Assembly: GCA_015272165.1 (NCBI GenBank)
Contig: JACYMF010000024.1
Span: 1 to 43,033, forward strand
Origin: Cyanobacterium sp. T60_A2020_053
GTDB taxonomy: Bacteria > Cyanobacteriota > Cyanobacteriia > Cyanobacteriales > Cyanobacteriaceae
DNA: 43,033 bases
Direction: 5' to 3'
Under the pieces are notes generated by a model. It was not told the origin of the DNA. It was given only the letters and a program-made list of their open reading frames with translations, and searched no databases. Both the position numbers and the translations under genes were made by a program. How positions within the stretch are numbered: the first letter of the stretch is position 1; each line of letters begins with the position of its first letter. Positions 35,736 through 42,992 of the stretch are shown here, piece by piece.

Positions 35736-35902
35736 TGGGGAATTACACCCGAAGAAATCTCTAACCGAATGCTTCATTTAAGTCCCTTGTCAAGTATTTT
35801 CTGCCCTTGCTTATAGAGAGTGAATTTACAGAAGAAATTAATCATTATATTGAATTAAAACGCATTCCAGACCACTCGATCGTTCCTCTATTAAACACTT
35901 AA
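35736..35902 (+). pseudogene. DUF433 antitoxin gene, C-terminal fragment with frameshifts
   Basis: Reading WGITPEEISNRMLHLSPLS, then in a second frame VFSALAYRE, then in a third frame SEFTEEINHYIELKRIPDHS…NT and TAA. The combined sequence is the second half of DUF433 (GxTPEEI…hLs…vFxALaYY…EIxxxIexxRiP). At least two frameshifts separate the parts. Together with 35187–35303 it makes one ancestral gene missing only a few residues at the break. Confidence 0.7.
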
Positions 35903-35918
35903 TTCGTCATTAGCATCA
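35903..35918 (+). repeat. 16-bp direct repeat, right copy (candidate attachment site)
   Basis: TTCGTCATTAGCATCA, identical to 25528–25543. It begins directly after the TAA of the DUF433 fragment and ~65 bp before the next gene. The retron operon and the sacsin-like gene lie between the two copies. Confidence 0.5.
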
Positions 35919-35982
35919 GAGATCAACTAAATTCTTAATCTTTGAATTAAAGTAGTAGAGTAGCAAAATAAATTGTAACAAA

Positions 35983-36591
35983 ATGAGCCAAAACAGCTAT
36001 TTAGAACAATATCCCCCTATCACTATACGAAATTATTACCGTGAAAAAATTTTGCACAATCAAGCCCACTGGTTTTTAGCTACTGAAACCGCCGTTACTT
36101 TTCCTCCCTTACATCAAAAAGGCTGGTGTCGTTACTACGCTATCCCCGATTTTGTCTCTAGCTATTTTCGTTTATTAGCATTAGGATCAGAAATTGTCGA
36201 ACAAATATTAGAAATTAGTCAGCGAGACTATAGCGTTTCTCCCCAAGATAACCACCCTGTATTGCTATCATTGATGGAATCTGACATTCATCGAGTCATT
36301 GCGCCCATCGCTATTACTGCATGGTTAACTGTAGATGAATTTCGTTGGGAAAAATATATCCCCCAGATACCCCGTGATTTAAACTACGGTTTAGTGACTC
36401 AATACCCTGAAGCTATTTGTGCTTATGGGGCATTTATGGGTAATTTTAACCGCCCTCAATTTGTTAATCTCCTCTCTACAACTTCAATTAATAAATGTGG
36501 GTTACTGGCTAAAAAAGAAGCTAATCGTCAAATACAGGAATTAAAAACCAGAAGATTCTTAAAACATCATAGAGTTCGATCGAACTTTTGA
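35983..36591 (+). CDS. Conserved-looking unknown protein
   Basis: A 202-aa protein, soluble, with many aromatic residues (KGWCRYYAIPDFVSSYFRLL, PIAITAWLTVDEFRWEKYIP) and a basic C-terminal tail (KTRRFLKHHRVRSNF). I recognise no family or catalytic motif. It is followed at 62 bases by another unknown on the same strand. It lacks the host-type GGGCGCT motif, so it belongs compositionally with the island, though it lies outside the 16-bp repeats. Coding is likely from length and composition. Confidence 0.55.
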   Translation: MSQNSYLEQYPPITIRNYYREKILHNQAHWFLATETAVTFPPLHQKGWCRYYAIPDFVSSYFRLLALGSEIVEQILEISQRDYSVSPQDNHPVLLSLMESDIHRVIAPIAITAWLTVDEFRWEKYIPQIPRDLNYGLVTQYPEAICAYGAFMGNFNRPQFVNLLSTTSINKCGLLAKKEANRQIQELKTRRFLKHHRVRSNF

Positions 36592-36653
36592 GGCACAAAT
36601 TTTGATTTTCCTCGACATTTTCCTTAAAAATACTAACTTCTAAGAAATCACTA

Positions 36654-37160
36654 ATGATTAATCATCTCAAAGATTTAGCACGTTGGTTGTATCCTAAACC
36701 TACTGTTAATTATTTATCAGATCATCGAATCGTTTTAATCACATTTCCCCAATGGCAAGAAATAGGACATGATAGGGAGCATCCTACGATCGACTTAACT
36801 TGTATTATGCTCAAATCAGAAGATTCAGAAGTTCCATACTACGCTAGAGAGCCTTTATTTACTATAGTAGATGAATATCAAGACTATATAATGATTGGTT
36901 GTTGGTATATTAACCCGAAAAGAAAAAAATCTTGGAATCAATATTTAGCCTTAGTTCAATTTACCGCTAGTAGAATTCATCCTGATTTAGAAGATGCCAA
37001 AAAAACCTTAGATGCAATAAAAGCATGTGCAACGGAAAAGGAAGAAAAAATATATTTAGATTGGCAACAATTCTATCAATTATTTACAACTTGGCAATGG
37101 ATAGGATTACAGGATTTAGGATTAATTGAAATTATCGATGGAAAAATTATCTATTTATAG
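36654..37160 (+). CDS. Unknown protein
   Basis: A 168-aa soluble protein, MINHLKDLARWLYPKPTVNY…, rich in Trp/Tyr (GCWYINPKRKKSWNQYLALV, YLDWQQFYQLFTTWQWIGLQ). The short C-terminus DLGLIEIIDGKIIYL looks like a beta hairpin. No family or motif is recognised. It may form a two-gene unit with the preceding gene. Inside the inverted-repeat boundary; function unknown. Confidence 0.55.
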   Translation: MINHLKDLARWLYPKPTVNYLSDHRIVLITFPQWQEIGHDREHPTIDLTCIMLKSEDSEVPYYAREPLFTIVDEYQDYIMIGCWYINPKRKKSWNQYLALVQFTASRIHPDLEDAKKTLDAIKACATEKEEKIYLDWQQFYQLFTTWQWIGLQDLGLIEIIDGKIIYL

Positions 37161-37303
37161 CGTTTTTCATGGTTAGGCGTCGTAAATAGAAGGTTCGTGC
37201 AACCAGGGGCAATCTGTGTCTAAAATGCTTAGTATTTAAAGGTTTCAGCCATTATTACTTTGATTTCAGAAATCTTCATTTAAACATTGCAAGTATAAGT
37301 ATA

Positions 37304-37419
37304 TTGGCTTTGCTGATATTGAGTATGATTTCTATTCAGTACCAATCACGAAACGATTAAATAACCATTGTTTGAGATAGTTCGATTTTTCTTTTCATAC
37401 CTTGATTCAGCAACGCCAA
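37304..37419. mobile_element. ~116-bp MITE with terminal inverted repeats; carries the island's right 25-bp IR
   Basis: The left end TTGGCTTTGCTGATATTGAG and the right end (on the minus strand) TTGGCGTTGCTGAATCAAGG match at 18 of 25 positions, and no protein is encoded. The right end is exactly the 25-bp sequence at 25404–25428, inverted. It therefore looks like a non-autonomous relative of the element whose left end and transposase remnant lie at 25404. I see no clear target duplication. Just beyond it, on the minus strand from 37468, a short frame MKITLELPDIPNVDKI runs into the repeat and may be an interrupted gene. The rest of 37161–37303 shows nothing. Confidence 0.65.
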
Positions 37420-37480
37420 TTATTTTATCCACGTTGGGAATATCTGGTAATTCTAAAGTAATTTTCATAAATACAATTTT

Positions 37481-37652
37481 GGCTCTCTTATTATGATAAA
37501 TTGCTGGTTGACATAGGGAAAAGGGAAGAGGGAAAAGAGAATTATTAAATAATAATTTATAAACTTTTAATTTTTATTTTGCTGTAAGTCTTATTCAGTA
37601 ATAATTATAAGCATTGTTCTTTATTAATTTATCATAACCACTGTAAAAAACC
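37481..37652. repeat. ~172-bp interspersed repeat, copy B
   Basis: Homologous to 18309–18484: same start (GGCTCTCTTA), same inner attattaaataataattt and same end (ACTGTAAAAAA). The spacing is equal within a few bases, and single-base differences are spread throughout. It fills most of the gap between the island's right inverted repeat and the RfbD::RmlA gene. Confidence 0.65.
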
Positions 37653-37683
37653 ATAACTTTCCTAGTTAAGTGTTGATAAAAAA

Positions 37684-39252
37684 TTAAACTAATTGAATAT
37701 ATGAATCATCACCGATCATAAAACTGAGAGCTTTCGGGCGCTGGGGTGCTAAAATTAACTTAGCCCGTTGTCCAATGACACTATCGACAATACGATGATG
37801 AATACCTTTTAATTGTGCCGAGTCTAAAATGACACTATGTTCTAAATCTGCATCCGTTAAAATCACATTATTAGCAATACTTGAATAAGGTCCGATAAAA
37901 CAGTTTTCAATATGACAATTATCACCTATTATAACTGGACCTCTTATGGTTGAGTTAATAATTTTTGTATCTTTGCCAATGGCAACTCTACCGATAATTT
38001 GACTATTACCTTGAATAATGCCTTGATTATTTGACGTTAAATTAGTGTCTAAAATAATACGATTTGCTTCTAGTAAATCATCTTTTTTACCCGTATCTAA
38101 CCACCAATCCTTGAGTTGACAGGCTTTAACATTTTTCCCTTCTGTGATTAAACCTTGTAAAGCATCAGTAATTTCTAGCTCTCCCCTTGGGGAAGGTTGT
38201 AAATTTTCAATAATTTCATGGATTATGGGGGAAAAAAAATAAATGCCCACTAAAGCAAGATTTGAAGGAGGATTGGTTGGTTTTTCGACTAATGCTAAAA
38301 TATTACCTTTTTCGTCAATTTTTGCTACTCCAAAAGCGGAAGGATTTGATACTTTTCTCAGCAGAATTAAAGCTGATAAATTATTACTTTTAAACTCTGT
38401 TAAATACTCTTCTAAATCATCAGCAATTAAGTTATCTCCCAGATACATAATAAATGGAGAATCTGCCAAAAAAGGTTGAGCGATTTTCACGGCATGGGCT
38501 AAACCATCGGGGCTTTCTTGTAAGATGTAGGTAATTTTTGCTCCAAATTTTTCCCCAGCGCCCGTCACCCGCTCAATTTCCGTGCCAGTTTCAGGGCTAA
38601 TAATAATGCCGATGTCTGTAATCCCTGCTTTGACGATAGCTTCAATGCCATACCATAAAATTGGTTTATTGGCAACTGGTACTAATTGTTTTGCGCCACT
38701 GTAGGTAAATTGTGTTTTTTCTTGGGCTAATCTTACCATAGTTTTGACAAAATTTTTTTGTCCATAAATACCGTAAACCCATGCCGTTCTTAAAATAATA
38801 TAATCAACATTAGTATTTTGTATGGCTTCTTCTCCTGCTAATTTTGTTTTGCCATACACCCCCAAAGGATTAGTTTTATCTGTCTCTAAATAAGGTGTAT
38901 TTTTACTGCCATCAAAGACATAATCCGTAGAAATATGGATTAATTTTCCTGTTAATTTTGACATTTCTTCAGCGAGGATGGAGGGCGCTATGGCGTTGAT
39001 TTGATAGGCTAATTCTGGTTCTAATTCTGCTTTATCTACGGCAGTATAAGCACCGCTATTAACTACTAAATCTGGTTTAATGGTTTGGATTACTTCTCTA
39101 ATTTGCTCATTATTTGTTAAATCCAATTTAATCATATTTTTTGCATGGGGGTGACGGGCGCCCTCCACCACCTCACCGAGAGATGATAAAGTAAAAGATA
39201 ATTCTCTGCCAACTTGTCCTGTACTACCAATTAATAATATTTTTGCATTCAT
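37684..39252 (-). CDS. In-frame RfbD::RmlA chimera (dTDP-4-dehydrorhamnose reductase / glucose-1-phosphate thymidylyltransferase)
   Basis: A 522-aa frame. Residues 1–~181 are the NAD(P)-binding half of RfbD: GSTGQVGREL, VNSGAYTAVDKAE, HISTDYVFDG and the catalytic YGKTKLAGE. From ~183 (TYSGAKQLVPVANKP) to 522 it is the long-form RmlA with its C-terminal left-handed beta helix. The RmlA part is 340 residues where the family has about 357. The missing ~17 are exactly the GGxGTRxRPL nucleotide-binding loop, and the RfbD part lacks its C-terminal ~100-residue substrate domain. Neither half should be catalytically competent. Best explained by a deletion joining neighbouring rhamnose-pathway genes, in frame by chance. 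The ATG at 39252 starts MNAKILLIGS. Confidence 0.85.
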   Translation of the reverse strand: MNAKILLIGSTGQVGRELSFTLSSLGEVVEGARHPHAKNMIKLDLTNNEQIREVIQTIKPDLVVNSGAYTAVDKAELEPELAYQINAIAPSILAEEMSKLTGKLIHISTDYVFDGSKNTPYLETDKTNPLGVYGKTKLAGEEAIQNTNVDYIILRTAWVYGIYGQKNFVKTMVRLAQEKTQFTYSGAKQLVPVANKPILWYGIEAIVKAGITDIGIIISPETGTEIERVTGAGEKFGAKITYILQESPDGLAHAVKIAQPFLADSPFIMYLGDNLIADDLEEYLTEFKSNNLSALILLRKVSNPSAFGVAKIDEKGNILALVEKPTNPPSNLALVGIYFFSPIIHEIIENLQPSPRGELEITDALQGLITEGKNVKACQLKDWWLDTGKKDDLLEANRIILDTNLTSNNQGIIQGNSQIIGRVAIGKDTKIINSTIRGPVIIGDNCHIENCFIGPYSSIANNVILTDADLEHSVILDSAQLKGIHHRIVDSVIGQRAKLILAPQRPKALSFMIGDDSYIQLV

Positions 39253-39296
39253 GTTAATATCTGACGTTACCCATTGATTCAAATGTTAAGTTAAGG

Positions 39297-39424
39297 GAGG
39301 TTTCAGGTAGCAGGTTTCAGGTTTAAAACCCTTCCCTCCATAGACTCTTGTACAAGAAAAAGATCAATAAACAGAAGTTTCTTGTCAATTCTTTAACCTA
39401 ACACCCGACACCTGATACCAACAA
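39297..39424. repeat. Repeat block (ttcaggt units and acacccgacacctgataccaa)
   Basis: Two facing blocks, ggtttcaggtagcaggtttcaggt (from 39299) and cctaacacccgacacctgatacc (to ~39420), form a loose inverted repeat. They belong to the GACACC/GGTGTC repeat family of the other gaps. The 304-bp gap holds no gene. Confidence 0.6.
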
Positions 39425-39556
39425 TTAATTCTATTTTTGCGTAACATCAGTCAATATCACATTTAAATCTCAAAATCATTTTTCACAATAATTATAATCC
39501 TCACCACAACTGATTTAAGATAGGATTTGACATAAGAGTATCAAGAAAAAATATCG

Positions 39557-41419
39557 ATGAGTAACTGGAAAAAGGGAAAACAGCTGAATCATGGTCAATA
39601 TGTTATTGAGTCTATGTCTTTGCGGGGAGGCGCTGGAATTGCTTATCGTGCCAAAGAAATTGCCAACGGAAAACTCGTTACTATTCAAACTACCCCAAAA
39701 GTATGGCAAGGTCAGCCCCATAGTCAAGATTTAGAACTAAAATTGGTCAAACAAGCCGAAAAAATAGCGCGCTGTCAACATCCCCATCTTGTGAAAATCG
39801 AACCTTATGTCTTACAAGAAGATGAGATTGTTTATATGGTGATGGATTATTTGGAAGGGGATGATTTAGCTACTTATTTGGATACCTACGGTAAATTAGA
39901 TGAGTATTCGGCACTCAAATTAATTACTAAAATTGCTTCAGCCATTAATTTATTACACCAAAATCGCACCATTCATCAAGATATTAAACCTCAAAATATT
40001 ATCATTGAAAAAAAATCCCAAGAACCAATTCTATTAGACTATGGGTTAGCTATTAAGTTATTTTCCTACGACGTGCGCCGGGCAAAAAATGCCATGATGG
40101 ATTATTTCTCGTCTCCTGAAATTTCTGGCACAGGCATGAGGATGGGTTTTTCTAGCGATATTTATTCTTTATCTGCTACTTTATATGTTTTAGTGACGGG
40201 GCAATTACCTACGCCCTCTCAGTTTCGTCAGTATAAAGAGTTAATACCACCCCAGCAGTATAGCCCAACTTTGAGGGATCATACTAATTTAGCTATTCTA
40301 AGGGGTATGAGTTTAGACCCGCAAGATCGTCCTCAGTGTATTCGAGATTGGTTTTATTTGTTTCGGGGTGATACAGCGCCCTCCACCCCTCCCCAACGTA
40401 GTTTTGATGATGATGCTACCACTGTGCCGATGGAGACGGTAAAAGCGCGAGATGAAGAAGTTATATCTGCTTTTGCGCCAGAAGATGACATTATCATTGA
40501 TGATAATGGTATTGTTCTACCATCGGTTACTAATGCTGTTCAGAATGATTTAAACCCTAAAATTGATACTTTTGAATTTGAAACTTTTACCGTTATTCAA
40601 AAGAAAAAGTTATTTGGTTTGATGGAAGGCTTAGAAAAAAATACTGTCACCAAACAAGGACGTTTTTTTGTGGAGTATTTGGGGGAAGCAGTAAATTTGG
40701 ACATGATTGCCATTCCAGCCGGTTCATTTTTAATGGGATCGGGTAGTACAGATGAATCAAAAGAAAAAGATGAAACGCCACAAACGAGAATAAAAATAGC
40801 GCCCTTCTTCTTAGGCAAATATCCCATCACCCAGTTACAATGGCGTGTTGTTAGCAATTTACCTAGGGTGGGGAGGGCGCTGAAAAATAATCCTTCTTCT
40901 TTTAAAGGGGATAATTTACCAGTGGATCGGGTATCTTGGTATGATGCACAGGAATTTTGTTTACGTTTGAGTAATCTCACTAAACGTAGTTACCGCTTAC
41001 CCACCGAGGCAGAATGGGAATATGCCTGTCGTGGTGCTACAAATACATCTTTTTGGTTTGGTGATATTATTACCCCTGAATTTGCTAATTATGACGGGCG
41101 CAAAACATCAAAAGACGACAAAAAAGAAGGCAAATATGACCGCAAAACTACCCCTGTGGATAATTTTTTCCCAAATCCCTTTGGGTTGTATGATACCCAT
41201 GGTAATGTATGGGAATGGTGTGAAGATCATTATGCTCCTACTTATCTACAAAAACCTAAGGATGGTTCAGCTTTTGAGGTTAAAATAAGTAATCAACCCC
41301 GCATTGTCAGGGGTGGTTCATGGTCTTTAGATTCTAGTTACTGTCGTAGTGCTAAACGTAGTAGTTATTCAGCTGATTCTGCCTATAATTTTATCGGTTT
41401 TCGGGTGGTTACGAATTAG
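39557..41419 (+). CDS. Serine/threonine kinase-like protein fused to a formylglycine-generating-enzyme (FGE) domain
   Basis: A 620-aa protein. Residues ~10–265 are a Hanks-type kinase domain with a glycine loop LRGGAGIAYRA, a catalytic loop H140-Q-D142-IKPQN and LLDYGLA in place of DFG. The ATP-positioning lysine of VAIK is Gln44 here (VTIQ), so activity may be weak or absent. A linker (~270–375) leads to an FGE-sulfatase domain (~380–620): MIAIPAGSFLMGSG, PVDRVSWYDAQEFC, YRLPTEAEWEYACRGA, GLYDTHGNVWEWCED and RGGSWS. The fusion is common in cyanobacteria, where the FGE domain is probably a binding module rather than an enzyme. It stands alone. Confidence 0.9.
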   Translation: MSNWKKGKQLNHGQYVIESMSLRGGAGIAYRAKEIANGKLVTIQTTPKVWQGQPHSQDLELKLVKQAEKIARCQHPHLVKIEPYVLQEDEIVYMVMDYLEGDDLATYLDTYGKLDEYSALKLITKIASAINLLHQNRTIHQDIKPQNIIIEKKSQEPILLDYGLAIKLFSYDVRRAKNAMMDYFSSPEISGTGMRMGFSSDIYSLSATLYVLVTGQLPTPSQFRQYKELIPPQQYSPTLRDHTNLAILRGMSLDPQDRPQCIRDWFYLFRGDTAPSTPPQRSFDDDATTVPMETVKARDEEVISAFAPEDDIIIDDNGIVLPSVTNAVQNDLNPKIDTFEFETFTVIQKKKLFGLMEGLEKNTVTKQGRFFVEYLGEAVNLDMIAIPAGSFLMGSGSTDESKEKDETPQTRIKIAPFFLGKYPITQLQWRVVSNLPRVGRALKNNPSSFKGDNLPVDRVSWYDAQEFCLRLSNLTKRSYRLPTEAEWEYACRGATNTSFWFGDIITPEFANYDGRKTSKDDKKEGKYDRKTTPVDNFFPNPFGLYDTHGNVWEWCEDHYAPTYLQKPKDGSAFEVKISNQPRIVRGGSWSLDSSYCRSAKRSSYSADSAYNFIGFRVVTN

Positions 41420-41491
41420 AGTTTTATGAAAAAGTGGTGAAGATAATTTACAATTGATAATTGAAGGAATGTAGAAGTAATTGTTTTCTAA

Positions 41492-41519
41492 ATTCTACAT
41501 TCTACATTCTACATTCTAA
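41492..41519. repeat. Heptamer tandem repeat (ATTCTAC)n
   Basis: Four tandem copies of a seven-base unit that overlap the stop region of rluE. A similar run lies at ~7393–7415. Confidence 0.85.
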
Positions 41520-42120
41520 ATAAATGTTCCAGCGCCCTCCGCTCTTCATCAGTAAGGTAGCGAAACTCACCAATTTTTAAGCCATTTAAAGTTAATTTAA
41601 CTTGAGGATTTATCGTAATACTATAACGGATTAAACGCAGGGTAGGATGATTTATTTGCGCTGTCATGCGTCTCACTTGGCGGTTTCTGCCTTCTGTGAG
41701 GGTTAATTCTAGCCATTGGGTCGGAATACTCTTACGATACCTAATGGGGGGGGTTCTAGGGGCGGTGAGGGGCGCTGGATTTAATAATTTTGCTTTAGCT
41801 GGTTTAGTTTTTTTTCCTTGTATAATTACCCCTTTTTTCAATGTTTTTAATGCTTCTTGATTAGGGATATTTTCCACTTGCACCCAGTAGGTGCGCGGAT
41901 GGGCAAAACTAGGGTCACATAAACGATGTTTTACTCTATTATTATCGGTTAATAATAGCAATCCTTCACTATCTAAGTCTAATCTTCCCACTGAATAAAT
42001 ATCAGGAATTTTAATATAATCTTTTAAGGTTTCTCGCCCATGGCGGAGGGCGCTATCATCAGTGAATTGACACAAAACATTATAAGGTTTATAAAATAAT
42101 AAATAAGTGTATTTAGTCAT
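41509..42120 (-). CDS. rluE: 23S rRNA pseudouridine synthase, RluE-like (RsuA family)
   Basis: A 203-aa enzyme of the RsuA/RluB/E/F family. It starts YLLFYKPYNVLCQFTDDS, has the catalytic Asp in SVGRLDLDSEGLLLLT (GRLD) and ends with LTEGRNRQVRRMTAQINHP. There is no N-terminal S4 domain, which fits RluE, the enzyme modifying U2457 in E. coli 23S rRNA. It overlaps the truncated histidine kinase gene upstream by 8 bases, so the two may be co-transcribed. The last codons run into a heptamer repeat, so the C-terminus may be slightly altered. Confidence 0.88.
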   Translation of the reverse strand: MTKYTYLLFYKPYNVLCQFTDDSALRHGRETLKDYIKIPDIYSVGRLDLDSEGLLLLTDNNRVKHRLCDPSFAHPRTYWVQVENIPNQEALKTLKKGVIIQGKKTKPAKAKLLNPAPLTAPRTPPIRYRKSIPTQWLELTLTEGRNRQVRRMTAQINHPTLRLIRYSITINPQVKLTLNGLKIGEFRYLTDEERRALEHLFRM

Positions 42121-42793
42121 TAAAATACTGATTAAAAACTCTTTCTAATTCATTTAATTTAATTGGTTTAGTAATATAATCTTTCATTCCTGCATCTCGG
42201 CAAATCTGACGTTTTTCTTCATCTTCATGCGCTGTCATCGCAACAATTAAAGGGATTTTACTTTTTTCTATAGTATCATAAATAGTCTTAGTTGCACTAA
42301 TACCATCCATTTCTGGCATTTCTATATCCATAAAAATTAAATCATAATTTTGCTTTTCCAGCGCCCTCAAAACTGCCACACCATCACTAGCAATATCAGC
42401 AGGATAATTAAGTTTTTTGAGTAAACTAACTAGCAGTTTTTGATTCACTCGATTATCTTCTGCTAATTTAACATCAACGGTGATACTACCTTCCTCAGTA
42501 AATTTTAAAGCATTACTGATCAAATTAAGTAAAATTTGTCTTAATTTACGCTCATCACTAACGATATATTCTGGGATGTCGGGCGCTATTTTAAAGTCTA
42601 AATCAAGATATTTTTCATTAGCTTTCATTTGTAACATTGAACGTAAAGAGTTTAATAGTTCTACTATATTAAAAACCGTTTTATTAACTTTAATTTGCCC
42701 TGCTTCTATTTTTGATAGCTCTAAAACTTCATTAATTAGCGATAATAAGTGATCACCACTATTAATAATTATTTTAATAATTATCAAGAGCAA
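42113..42793 (-). pseudogene. Truncated hybrid histidine kinase/response regulator
   Basis: A 226-aa frame. It begins inside the dimerisation domain (INSGDHLLSLINEVLELSKIEAGQ) without the H-box. It contains the ATPase N-box (LRQILLNLISNALKFTEEG) and TVDVKL, then jumps directly to AEDNRVNQKLLVSLL, a receiver domain with phospho-acceptor Asp in LIFMDIEMPEMDG and Lys in YITKPIK. The ATP-binding G1/F/G2 boxes (~80 residues) are missing, yet the frame is kept. The start used is a TTG; an in-frame stop lies just upstream at ~42812. It cannot autophosphorylate, but the receiver may still fold. Confidence 0.85.
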
Positions 42794-42897
42794 ATCAATG
42801 TAAAAAATTAATTATTTTATCTAAAATTTTTTCAGCATCTTTTAAAAGAGTTTGGTGGAGGGCGCTGGGTTTTGTAATTTTGGGTTAGTATCGTTAC

Positions 42898-42992
42898 CCA
42901 CCTTGCAATAAATTACACGGCTAATAGCAGGTTGTTTAATGAATTGAACGTTCGTTGCGACAGTCCCCAATCTCAGCAAAGCGGATTGGGGA
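42898..42992. repeat. Palindromic repeats at the right edge
   Basis: A decayed copy of the CCGTGTAAT…ATTACACGG unit (42898–42950, CCACCTTGCAATAAATTACACGG) is followed by a perfect 9-bp inverted repeat TCCCCAATC/GATTGGGGA (42964–42992) with an 11-base loop. No gene is visible from 42812 to the window end. Confidence 0.65.

Noticed and set aside
37180-37210. tRNA-like GGTTCGTGC segment
   Set aside because: No acceptor, D or anticodon arm can be folded around it. No tRNA was found in the window.
8154-41519. CRISPR array
   Set aside because: The tandem repeats are seven-base units without spacers, and no cas gene is present. No repeat–spacer pattern of 25–40 bp was seen anywhere.
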